A stretch of 64,000 nucleotides of DNA from Hypomesus transpacificus (lineage: Eukaryota > Chordata > Actinopteri > Osmeriformes > Osmeridae): positions 12,606,125 to 12,670,124 of the forward strand of contig NC_061077.1 of the NCBI RefSeq assembly GCF_021917145.1. The letters run 5' to 3'. Positions 25,381 to 36,685 of the stretch are shown piece by piece (the stretch's first letter is position 1; each line of letters opens with the position of its first letter). The notes beneath the pieces are model-generated. The model ran no database searches and had not been told where the DNA came from. It was given only the letters and a program-made list of their open reading frames with translations. The position numbers were made by a program, and so were the translations under genes.

Positions 25381-28300
25381 ATGATGCGTACTGCCCGCAA
25401 GGTCCTGCTGTCTATTCTGGCTCTTGGTGTATTGATTTATGCCCTCCATTCATGGACCTTGTCCACTGACATCCCAGTTAATGAGCACCCACTGCGCCTC
25501 AAGAGTCTTCTATTTAAGAAGCTTCATAAACCGGTGGAAGAACATGATGATATCCCCTACCATGTCAAGGCAAGTGTGGCAAGGTAAGTGACGAGCCGTG
25601 TTGACACACCAACCCAAACACTGTGGCCTCCACAGTGGTGTACTTGGGTTAGCAGCACATTCGCCTAGAAATCAAGACGTTAGTGTTCCTGTTTCTCCAC
25701 CCTACAGTCACCAAAAGTGATGTTTTTCTTTAAACCATGTGCTCTCCACCCAGTCGTCTGAAGCAGGATACATGCGTATGCGAGAGGGATGAAAGCATCC
25801 AACTGCCGTTTGCAGGCTTGCTGTTTCCACGCGTGTGGTCACATAACTTCTCCTCCGCCGTCCAGGACTCAAAGGTGAAGAGTCGCAGGACAAAGGAGTA
25901 TGAACGTTTCCAGAAGAGGTATTAAAACAGTACACACGGAAATATTCACTCCTGGCCCCCACCCCGACTCAAAAAACTAAAACACAGACGTCACCGTCGA
26001 CAACGGTAGAAATGTCAGCATTCAATTGGATGGTTATGCAGGCCTACACACTAACACCTACAAAGCACACTATAAAAAAATAAATCTACAATTCCTTGTA
26101 AATTCCCACTGTCAAATTGAACCATATGAATTTGATGGAAGCTAACCGTTACGTGTGATTGATGCTTATGTACGTCCCCATTACTACTCTAGGTCCTCCA
26201 GCGCTCTGGACCTTCTTATCATAGCAGAGGCTAACAGTCCTCTCCAGTACCCTACTCAGGGGCTGGAGGTACGACCCCTCAAGACTATCATCATCCCTGG
26301 TGAGAGCAGATAATAAACCATACAGTAGAGAACTTCTGCAACCATTAAAGTGCTGTTGACTTCCATCTGAAGGAATAATACTGAGTTTGGTTTGGGATAA
26401 AGGATAAATACGATTTTCACTATTGATCTTCCCGAAGGGCTGGGTCTGAAGGAACTGCCTAAAGACGTATACATGGTAGGTTGTAGTACTTTCTGTTTGT
26501 TGTATAGTTTGGTTTTAAGAAGTGCTGTATGATCAGCATCACTTCCCTGTTTGGACTTGATCATTTTCCATGTATTTTGCATGTTATTACCATGGTGCTT
26601 TGTCATAGGTGAATTTGACTGCCACCATGGGTACATTTGATGTGGCTGCCACAGTGGATGCAGTCTTCATCACAGGGGCGGGGCACATGCACATGAGCAT
26701 GTCCAGTAGACATCTTCCAAATTTGAACCGACAGCTTCAGTTTGTCACGTACACAAACACTGTGTTCCACCCCAGGACAGCAGACATACGTGAGTCCATA
26801 AGAAATACCGTCAGCTACATCAGAAATGAATATTTTGTTAAACCTCAAGTAAAAGATATCTTGGTCGCCAGATAGACCAGTTTGGGCAGAGACAGTGGAA
26901 GAACTGCAGTTAGGCAGACAGAAAACAATCCATCCACGTTGCACAATACCGTTGACACGTTGGAACTGCTCTCATGTGCCTTCCAACATTCCAACCCCAC
27001 CCCTAACCTGCTCCACCCATAACCTCACCCACCCATAATTTGCTCCACCGATAACCTCACCCAGCCATAACTTGCTCCACGGCAGACTTGATGGCTTGGC
27101 GCCCTAAGCCAGCCAAAGTCATACAACCCAATGTCATGTGCTGTATTTTGGGTGACTGTGTAGGAAGGTGGAGGTGGAAGGGTGGGGAAAGACACTGGGA
27201 CTGTAAGCCAGTTACAACATCAAGTGATTTTGGTGGAAAGCCAAATTTGCCCTTGTGTGTAGAAAGTATAACTGAAGATGAAGTATCAGAAAGGCATAGT
27301 TCTAATAGTGTTGAAGTTGATAGTAAGGAGTCAGATGGCTGAGCGGTTAGCAAATCGGGCTATGAATCAGAAGGTTACCGGTTCGATTCCTGGCCGTGCA
27401 AGAACGACGTTGTGTCTTGTGTCCAAGGCGCTTTACCCTACTTGCCTCGGTGGAATATCACTGTACTTACTGTAAGTTGCTCTGGATAAGCGCGTCTGCT
27501 AAATGACTAAATGTAAATGAAGTGGTCAGATTCAAGTATGTCTTTTGATGGGTTTGGATTCTCTTGGAGATTGTCTTCCGTGTTGCAAGTTTAGAGGGCA
27601 TTAACATCTTCAAACAGCTATTAAAACCTTATCTTTTAACACATTGATGGTGGGGGCATCACCATCTAGTTTGTTTCCTTTAAAAACATTTGTGAGCTCT
27701 CAACGTACATCAAGAAAGAGGTCCAAGTTCTCTCAAAACTCTGTATGGAACCTTTCAGTGTGTTTCTAATTTTCTCCAGTTTCAGGAAAAACATAATGTA
27801 GTCCATCTACTGAATGTGGGTGGTGATTGATCTTTCCACAGGAGTAATATCTGACGTCTAGCAAGCAAAGAGGTGAATGCTATGACAGCATAGCCCCTGC
27901 CTTTTAAGAGATTGAGGTTTTTTGTGTGAAGCCAAATATGGCACATATTGAGTTTGGAGGGAAGTGTATACCAAACATTCTGGAGTATGCCTGAAATATG
28001 TCTGCCCAAAATGTCCTGAGAAAAGAGCAAGACTAGAACATATGTGGTCTGCTGGTCGACTTTTACAGCAGGGACACGCAGGGTCAACACTAGGGAAAAT
28101 TTAGCCCAGTGCACTCTAAGGAGGATCTTAAGTTGAATTAGGCCGTGTCTGGCACAAGGAGAGGAGGTGTGTACTCGATCAAGTGCTGCTTCCCATTGAT
28201 CCTCTCTCATTGCTTCCCCATAGTCATCTTGCCAAAATTTTCTTATTTATTGCAGTGAAAGGGGAGAAATGTTGCAGATATCATTATAAAGAATTGAAAT

Positions 28301-31300
28301 TAACCCTTTCCGGTGTGGAGATGAAGGGGGAAAGTGGAATTTGGGTTGCAGCCTGATTTGAAGGGAAACATCTCACTTTTCTGGAGATACATTTTGTAAT
28401 CAGATAATTTCCCAAACTGATGTCAAATATTAACAATAGAATTTATGAGTAAGCCCACCTTGCACTATGCCTGAGAACTCCTCAGATTGTCTAAGGGCGA
28501 TGGCTAGAGGCTCTATGGCAATTGCGAAGAGGAGAGTGGATAGCAGGCAACCCCGACGGGTACCTCTACCAAGGGGAAAGTAGTCAGACTGCTGTCCATT
28601 GGTAACCAGCGCTGCCAGGGGTTGAGGTTGAACATACAGAAGTTGAACCCAAGATATAAACGCTTTGTCAAATTCGAGAAAAGAGAGTGCCACTCAACAC
28701 GGTCAAATTATTTTTCAGCATCGAGTGGGTTCACCATTTCAGGAGTAGATGCTGAAGGGGAATACACTATGTTCAGGAGTCTTCTTAAGTTTGAGCTAGA
28801 ATGTCTATTTAAAATGAAACCAGTTTGATCTGTTGATATTGGCCGGGTTTCCCAGATTCGTTAAGAAGCTCTTAACGCTAAGAACTTCTTAAGAACATTC
28901 GAAGAGCGCTCTAGAACGCTCTTAGAACGCTCTTAAGAAGCTCTTAGCGTTAAGACCTTCTTAACGAATCTGGGGAAACCCGGCCATTATCTGAGGTCAG
29001 AACTTCTCCATTCGACCAGCAACATTTTTTGACAGAATTTTATAATCACCATTTAGTAATGAGATGGAACGATATGAATAACATTGGAGGGGATCTTTAC
29101 CTTTTTTGGAATTAGTTTTATTGCAGCTTGACATAGAGTTGGTGAAAGCTGTCCGGATGACAGTGACTCATTGAATCACCATTTCAGGAGCAGATGCTGA
29201 AGGGGAATACACAATGTTCAGGAGTCTGGTCCAGGCTTTTTTATTGCTTTCTAAGTATTTAATAGCAATCTAAGATCTCTGCAGATGAGATATTTCCCCC
29301 TAATAATGAACTGTGTTCAAATTGGACCGAAGGAAATGTAAGGTTGTTGAAGAAGCTGTCTATTTGTGGAACGTTTTCGTCACATTCAGAGGTATAGAGG
29401 TCAGAGTAGATATGTAGTCTTGTCTGTGGTGAGTCAATCACATCCGTTCATAGGCATAGTCTGCGTCAGAGTTCATTTCCTTTGACCTACTTTGCATCTA
29501 TTACCACAGTATCTGTCGCACAGGGCCTCACGCCACTGCGGGTCTCAGCCCCTGCCTGGTTTGCAATCACAAAGTTGTTTTTCTTTCCTACTTTAACTTT
29601 CATCCTATCTATTTTAGCATGTATTTCAACTCCACGGACACAGAGTGTACGTCCACATTGAACTCACACACAGCAAGGCACTCTGGGAACTCACAAGCGC
29701 ACAGGATATGACCATATAGCTGTCGGATTTATGGACGGTCCCCGTGCAAGTTGATAGTGATTCTTGCGCGTGCATGAGTGTATGTCAATAAGCAGGGCTT
29801 ATTGCACAGTGTTGACACCCTGTTTGCAGGGCCTCACATGTTCAGTTTGCACAGGGCCTAGCACCGCTCCTTTGACAGCTCTGTGTTTACCCATATACTT
29901 ATCTGGAGGCTGTGTTTGTTGCAGCAACCGGTTTGCATCTCACATCTATACTGTAATACTGACGCTAAGTGAAACAAACTAATTCATTTGAATCCAGTAC
30001 AACACACATATAGATTGGGAATGAATTCCTGTTTAAGTTTTTTAAATGCGTTTTTTGTTTGTCTACTGTTGTGATGTGACAAAGACGTTAACTGTGTTGT
30101 ATCAAAGTGTTCGTATCCATAGTGACCATATTCTGTACTCTTCCAGTCCAGATGGAAACCCTTGGACATCACTCAGTCTTTACTATCACCGTTGGACATG
30201 TCATCACCCCAAAACTCGTGAAACCAGCCTTCAAAGAAGAAGGTGTGTTATGCAATTGTTTGTCTGCAATCAAGCAGGGTCAAAAGAAATGTTTTGAGTG
30301 GACCAACCGTTTATTTTGTATAAACGGTTTCATTTCCCCCCCAGCATTTGGTATCAGTTCCCACGTCACCATCGCTACCAAGACCTTCCTGCGCTATGAT
30401 AAATTACAGGACTTGATTGACAGCATACGACAGTACTACCCTGACATTGTCATAGTGGTCGCCGACGACAACGAGCATCCCCAGCCAGTCAAGGGCCCCC
30501 ACATAGAACATTACACCATGCCATATGCAAAGGTGAGACAGCCTCATGTAGTGAAAACCTACTAAATGTTTAATGAAAGAGTAAGCTGACCCTTTTTTGG
30601 CATCCATTTTAGACAGTGATCATGTGGTTTCAGAGGACGTTGGGAAGGGAAGTTGTTCAAAGTCGAGTCTTTTATTGTCAGATGCACAGAACAACACAGG
30701 GCACTGAAATTGTTAGGACAAGACAACGCAAAGCAACCTGGCATAACATAACATAGGTACACAGAACATAGATTTCATCTATGATAAGCAAAAATATAGT
30801 CAACCTCCTAATATACAAGAATATACAATATTCAATACAGTGTACTAAACCTCTAAATACACATGATAACCTATACTAACCTATAAGTTGGTGGCTCCAA
30901 AGTGGGATTTTGTTTATTTATTATGTCATTTTTTATGGATGGGTCCCCACCAGCCTCCCCTCAATTGGAACTCTGCTTTTTAAATAATCTACACAAGATA
31001 GACTAACCTTCCACTAACATATCATTTAGTATCTGATTGTTTCTAGATCCAATTTCATTTGTATAGCCAGTTATAATATGCATTGTCACAAAGAGCTTTC
31101 TAAGATAGCCTTTCCCTCCTCAGGGCTGGTTTGCTGGTAGAAACTTAGCCATCTCCCAGGTGACCACCAAGTACGTACTATGGGTGGATGATGACTTCAT
31201 CTTCTCTGCTAACACAAAGCTGGAGAAGATGGTGGACATCCTGGAGAACACCACCTTGGACCTGGTAAGGGCCTCCACCAATCCTGTTCGGACAGACGGA

Positions 31301-32427
31301 CTGAAAGACAAACAGACTCAGAGTACTCACATACTCTGTTGGCTGTGAGAGACACTCTTTGGGTATGAATTTTATTGAAGGAATAATGGAGAAGTACCCT
31401 GAACAGTCATCATGACATCACCTGAGTGGGGAAGTTGGTAGTGTTTTCCTCACTGTTAGACAATAGATTGTGCTTGCGTCATGTGATGTGAGGTCTGAAG
31501 AGTGATGTGTTAAAATTGGTCTGAGCATTTTGGATACCAAACTGAAATAAATAATGAAATAATGCATATTCAATGTAAATACTGCAAGTTATAACTTTAA
31601 CTGTGAGTTAGCCGTGCAGCATGTAAACTAGGACGTCAGAATGATTCTGTGTGCAGCTACAGCCCCATTCACACTTTCCCTGGCCATCTCAGAAACTTCT
31701 GGAGTCTTCCCTGGTACTTTTGTCAGGTGGGCGGGGCGGTGATGGAGGTGACCGGGTACACTGCCACCTTCCGCCACACCATCTCTGTGGAAGAAGGTGG
31801 CGAAGATGGGGACTGCTTACACATGAGGCGGGCCCACCACCACACCATCAAGGGCTATCCCAACTGCGTGGTCGCAGACGGCGTCATCAATTTCTTCATG
31901 GCCAGGACGGACAAGGCGAGGCAGGTGGGCTTCGACCCCCGCCTGGCACGAGCGGCTCACCTGGGTGAGTGTTGACCTCTGGACCTGCGCGCCGCACACC
32001 GACAGTGCTCTGCTAAGTACAGTTGACCTGACGCCGTTTTCCAGGAGGCCTTTCCTTGTTCTCTGTCTGTCTGTGTCCCCACCCACCAATCTACATGAGT
32101 CATTCCGCTGTCCTCATCTCTTTTATGATGTGTGCACAAACCCTCCTGTCCTCGCTGCCAATGAATCATTCATTTTTATGGTTTGGATGAATAGGCTCTG
32201 TCCCCTCTCTCCCTCTAGAGTTCTTTGTTGACGGGCTGGGATCTCTTCACATTGGCTCCTGCAGCGACGTTGTGGTGAGCCACGCTTCAAAGATCAAGTT
32301 GCCATGGGGCAAAACGGAGAGCGAAAAGGCCTACGCCAAGTTCCGCTATTCCCCCTCTAATAACACCGACACCGCAAGTGACTTCTACTACTTCAAGAGC
32401 CGGTTCAAGTGCATGACTAGTGACTAA
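25381..32427 (+). CDS. b4galnt1: Beta-1,4-N-acetylgalactosaminyltransferase 1 (GM2/GD2 synthase)
   Basis: Golgi type II membrane enzyme adding GalNAc to GM3, GD3 or lactosylceramide to make GM2, GD2 and GA2 gangliosides. Ten coding exons: 25381-25583, 25754-25918, 26193-26299, 26438-26475, 26609-26789, 30147-30242, 30345-30532, 31124-31264, 31727-31964, 32219-32427; 521 residues, against about 533 in human. The phases agree throughout. A membrane anchor spans about residues 7-24. Later come [37 protein letters not shown] and [10 protein letters not shown]; the metal-binding DDD is at about 348-350 in [10 protein letters not shown]; then [35 protein letters not shown], and a terminal CMTSD. 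The start sits 55 bp after an acceptor at 25324-25325, with ATG ATG in tandem; the first is used. Intron 5 is about 3.4 kb and loaded with mobile elements. Exon 4 is only 38 bp. Confidence 0.95.
27326..27520 (+). mobile_element. tRNA-derived SINE, copy 2
   Basis: Same family as 5381-5575: A-box-like TGGCTGAGCGGTTAG, B box GGTTCGATTCC, and tail with TGCTCTGGATAAGCGCG and CTAAATGACTAAATGTAAAT. It lies in intron 5 of b4galnt1 in the sense orientation. The promoter boxes are better preserved than in copy 1, so this copy is probably younger. A weak TGAAGT repeat flanks it. Confidence 0.88.
27780..29450 (-). mobile_element. L1-type LINE remnant
   Basis: The minus strand carries decayed pieces of an L1-like second open frame in the expected order. 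Around 29441-29259: [10 protein letters not shown] followed by a FFNNLTFPS-like segment. Around 28693-28430: reverse transcriptase with [27 protein letters not shown], then [10 protein letters not shown] and [13 protein letters not shown]. Around 28210-27782: the downstream [20 protein letters not shown] region. The frame is broken repeatedly, and a fold-back element at 28841-28985 interrupts it. A 50-bp piece is duplicated (28730-28780 and 29177-29227), so the copy is rearranged. It lies antisense in intron 5 of b4galnt1. Confidence 0.85.
28841..28985. mobile_element. Fold-back (palindromic) miniature element
   Basis: A near-perfect inverted repeat of 145 bp: GGCCGGGTTTCCCAGATTCG at the left end is mirrored at the right end by CGAATCTGGGGAAACCCGGC plus C, and the arms continue through GTTAAGAAGCTCTTAACGCT and TTAGCGTTAAGACC. 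A 3-bp ATT adjoins each end and could be the target duplication. It is nested in the L1-type remnant, so it inserted later. Confidence 0.8.
30655..30890. repeat. Possible retroelement-derived repeat in b4galnt1 intron 7
   Basis: The phrase CTTTTATTGTCAGATGCACA, then GAACAACACAGGGCACTGAAAT, resembles a widespread fish repeat. The remainder is AT-rich with short AACATAACATAG and TATACAA repeats. Boundaries and class are uncertain. Confidence 0.35.
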
Positions 32428-33375
32428 GATGACCTCAGCCACCGATGGCGTCCCACTTGGCCTGTTTGCCCTCATTCCATCGGTGAAGGAACAAGGTTCC
32501 ACATCATGGAATCCTTCAGTGGAACCGGTTTGACCCAACATCCTACACCATGGAGAGACTAAGCTGTCTAATGTACGTGACTTCAAATATATGAGCGAAG
32601 AACATTTTCTTTTCAATTTTGAAACAAGGGTGCGTAAGAAAAGATTTCTATGAATTCTACAAATGATTCACTTTCGCAGTCCTATTTAAGTGTGCTTTAA
32701 GAGAAGACTTGATTAGTGTTTTAGTTTGGCTCCAAGATACTGATTTCAATCGTACAGGCGGACCTTTGCACCACAGTGGTTTAGTCACCATAAATATTTG
32801 TCTTTTATTGCTCCTATCTAAACCTGCTGGGTCATGTGGTGTTTTTACAGCAATGTTCACACACGTTGTCTTAGTTTTCAGTCCTGGAAGGTGCACTAGA
32901 TAACCCCAGCTTCTTTGTCACAGGGTTGTTATAGTAGTAATCTAATGGATTTCTTTGTTTAAAAAAGAATTGCCACCTATGCAGGAAGTATCTTGAATAT
33001 TTTGGGAGATTAATAACTACTTATAACTGAGAGTGAGGTCATGACCAAACGGTCGAGGTTAGTAAGTTGTTTATTATATGTCATTTTTAGCTGTTCATTT
33101 TGTAAATAGGGAGTGGCAAGGTTCTCCTTAAACGAGTAGCATGTACCTGCAGAACCGGAGAACTGCAATTTCAGGACTGCAGTTTCAGGACCTTTCGAAT
33201 TCAGAATTCAAATTACTAGACCAAAAATGATATCCTAAGAAAAGTGGATTTTGAGGGTAATAGCTCCATAGACCTCCATTCATTCTGCACCTGACCGTTA
33301 GCGCCCTCATATGGAACTTGAGTGGAACTGCAACCAGTTCAGAACCCGGAAGTTTTTCGAGAGTGGCAGTTCTCC

Positions 33376-33377
<2 letters not shown>

Positions 33378-33417
<40 letters not shown>

Positions 33418-34209
33418 GCTGTCAAACGATTAAAATATTTAATCGCGATTAATCGCATTAATGTCATAGTTAACTCGCAATTAATCGCAATTAATCGCAC
33501 ATTTTTATCTATTGTAAATGTCCCTTGATTTCTTTTTCATCCATTCTTTTTTCAAATGTTAATGCTCTTCTCGACAAGGAAAAGTGGTTAGGATTTCGTG
33601 CAAATGTTTTTTTTTAATTGAAAACAACATTGCAATCGCCTGGCTTTGACGAGCGGGCGGAGAATTCGCATCAGCTGTGTGCTGCGATGATAGCTCACCA
33701 CGACGTGCTGCGATGATAGCTCAGTTCACAATGACAGAACACACTGATCACTTTGGTCTTGTCAATGGAACCATTTGGCAACCTTTTAAAAGTAAACTTT
33801 CCATTCAGAATCTTATTGGCATCCATTTTGGTGTCTGGCGCTGGCAATCAACTCAAAACGTAACTTTAGCCTACTACCAGAGAATGTCTAATCCGTATAG
33901 GGGCTCTGCTACTACTGTTTAGCCGGCTCGCAAGCCCAAACAAGTGTGTGGCGTGCCTGTTGTTTTGATTCCGGTCTAGCTAGATCCGGTGTGGTATTGT
34001 CGTTTTTCTAACGTCAGTAGTTGTTGCAACAGAATGTAAAAAAACGACAAAGTTTGCTCGGTCAAAAAGAGCGTTAATCGCGCGATAAAAAAATTGACGC
34101 CGTTAATTTGGGTTTGCGTTAACGCCGTTAATAACGCGTTTAACTGACAGCACTAATATATATATATATATATATATATTTTATATATATATATATATAT
34201 TTTATATAT

Positions 34210-34286
<77 letters not shown>
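33378..34286. repeat. (TA)n microsatellite split by an insertion
   Basis: Alternating TA runs at about 33378-33411 and about 34155-34286, with a transposon-like block between them. The right-hand run is interrupted by TTTTATATAT segments. The phrase GTTCTCCC stands outside both ends (33369-33376 and 34293-34300). Confidence 0.85.
33415..34154. mobile_element. Non-autonomous DNA transposon in the TA tract
   Basis: The left end reads AGAGCTGTCAAACGATTAAA and the right end, read inward on the other strand, AGTGCTGTCAGTTAAACGCG, so the termini are imperfect inverted repeats. Just inside are many ATTAATCGC/GCGATTAA sites on the left and GCGTTAACGCCGTTAATAAC on the right. No transposase is encoded. 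I recognise the AATCGCGATTAATCGC-rich subterminal style from other fish genomes but do not assign a superfamily. Confidence 0.72.
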
Positions 34287-34290
<4 letters not shown>

Positions 34291-36685
34291 CTGTTCTCCC
34301 TATATTAGACATTCTCTGATTTATAACACGCTACGCGTCAGACGGTTCACGCTTCCGCATCGTCCGTTATCAGGTGATATTGTACACCCAGTCGGGCATT
34401 ATCCCTTACGTAACCACAAGGTGGCGATCAAAGACCAGGCAAACACTACTGAAAGAACCAACCAAAAAAAGAGCACACATTTTTGCTTATCAAAAGCAGT
34501 ATGTGTACTAGGGTTTTTAAAGCAAAGAGTTGGAAAGCAATTAAAGACATAAGGAAGTCAGCCGTTATTTTTGATAAGATAAAAGGCAGAAGGCAAAAAT
34601 GTATTTAGCTATTTTGTTCTTGTATTGGACTTTGACAAACTATCTGGTTTGTTTGATATGTTACAAACTACACATTGCAGTATGCTTGCCTTTTAGATGT
34701 ACTAATATACAGTATTGGAGTCAATGTTCAATATGTATTATCCCATTCTATTTCGTTACAATATAGACTATGATCTGTTAATCAGTTTCCCCCATGAAAA
34801 CACTGCATATTACACATTTTAATTAGTTTAGGTCCTGTAATGGAAACCTTATTTTGATGTCAAGACTTACATATTTGCAAGAAGCACTGACATTTCAGCT
34901 GCTTACCTAGACGTGCAGTCTGGCCGTGAACAATGTGCCCAGCTGTGAGTTCACAGTGTGTGTCTGGGACAGGTGTCGAAACACACACACTGCTGGGTGA
35001 GGATGTGTGTGTGTGTGTGTGGGTCTGTTGGTGTTTGGGACTGAGAGCTGCTGGAGGTACCTAGTTGGCTTGGTAAACAGTTGGCCAGAGCCTTGTGTAC
35101 CAAACTGCTAATTGAAGTAGGCTCCTTCCTGCCAATTAGGAACGCACTCCTTGAGCTTTAAAGGGAAAACTCACAGGATATACTGTCTAGAGGGTTCTTT
35201 GAAATATGCACTGGGAAAAATTAATAACTTGGGCATCTAACATCAAGTAAGCAAATAATTAGTTTTGGCTTTTTTTTTGCCCCGTTTTTGAACTCTATAG
35301 CACATGCGTCTTTTTATCAGGTCAAGGTAGCGTGATTGTGACTGAGTGCCGTGCCCTACAGCGAGGAGAGAGTCACAGCGGCAGAGGGCAGTATGCTGAC
35401 TCAAGGCCCTTCAGCTGTCGCACTTTACATTGAACATTCTAATAAATGACAAATGAGGAAATCTGGGATCGTTTGTGTGAATCAATTCCTTTTATAATCA
35501 CACTTTATTCGTAATGTAATTTTACAATGCCGACTTGAATTTTCTGACAGACAATATGGTTTAACTGGACTTTGTGAATATGGAGTTGCTCATTGACTGC
35601 TCTCACTCATTTTTCACTAAAACTTTAGTGAGTGTTTGCTTATGGTGAGTATTGGAGCCAACACAACAGATAACCTAGTTTCCTGTCTGTCAGGCTATTT
35701 TCAGAGAGGCTGAAAGTGTTCTGACATTCTGCCCTCCGTCACCAAAAACAAAGACTGTTCTTCTTCTCTCTTCCAAACATGTCAAATGAGCATGCTCCAC
35801 ATTCCACATCTGTCATGCTATCCTTTTTAATTGTGAAAATACGTGTGAACTAGCCTGACTGTATTAGATTGTGATGATTTAAATTCTTATTTTAAAATGT
35901 TTAAAGATTCAGTCTCTTTGATGTCCACGGATATTAGTGTATAGGCCAGATGCACCTAAATCAGTAAAAAAATACATGTCTATGGCAAAGCACGTGGAGA
36001 AAAGGATCACTCATTTCAAATAAAAATGAGAACATTTCATGGGAAGGCAGTAAAATGTGCATCATGCAAGCACTGTAATTCATTCGATATCGTCCTTTTA
36101 GAAAGCATTCAGTGCATTTTATTCATATATTGTTTAAGAAATATACCTAACTCACAATAAATATCAGTTATAATATAATGATTTACCATTAGTCTTACAG
36201 CATTTAATCCAAATTAAATGACATTTTAATTGACATTTAGTTTTCTATTATTGAAATAAGCTGATCCTTTGTTCATCTGTCGATTCCAGTCTGGAATAAG
36301 AAACGGGTGCTGGATTCATCAACCAGTGGATCACCAGTGCAGCTGTGTGTGTGCATGTAAATGTGCCTTTCAAATCTTTTGAATGGCTTAAGACTTCTCG
36401 AATACTGTCGTGTCTATGCCCATTAAAGCATTGTCTTATTAGTACAGCAATATAGTATTACTACTGTAGTGTATGACAACAGTACAATTACTCCTAGTTC
36501 AATACTGTAATCCATCACTTCAGATAGTGATAGTATAGATAATGCTATAAAAGGCTAAACATGCTTCATAAAAATACAACAAAAAACATTGGCATATGTT
36601 TGACACTACAATTCTTGAATTTTCTCCGCAAAGTGCACTCTTCGAATTTGGATTCAATAGTATGCTCGGACTGTACCACCCACTT

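Larger units (their letters stand above)
32428..36685. other. Region between the convergent genes b4galnt1 and slc26a10
   Basis: Holds the 3'UTR of b4galnt1, a DNA-transposon copy in a (TA)n tract, and AT-rich sequence. No canonical AATAAA was recognised shortly after the b4galnt1 stop. No extra gene is supported; the open frames at 33322-33528 and 36520-36789 are not protein-like. A GT-rich patch lies at about 35005-35030. Confidence 0.5.

Noticed and set aside
27340-27400. tRNA gene-like sequence with A and B boxes
   Set aside because: It is the head of a SINE: a second copy exists at 5381 with the same non-tRNA body, and the cloverleaf is not intact.
28430-28693. Reverse-transcriptase frame as a possible active gene
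   Set aside because: Only a fragment of an L1-type second open frame, broken on both sides by stops and a nested insertion.
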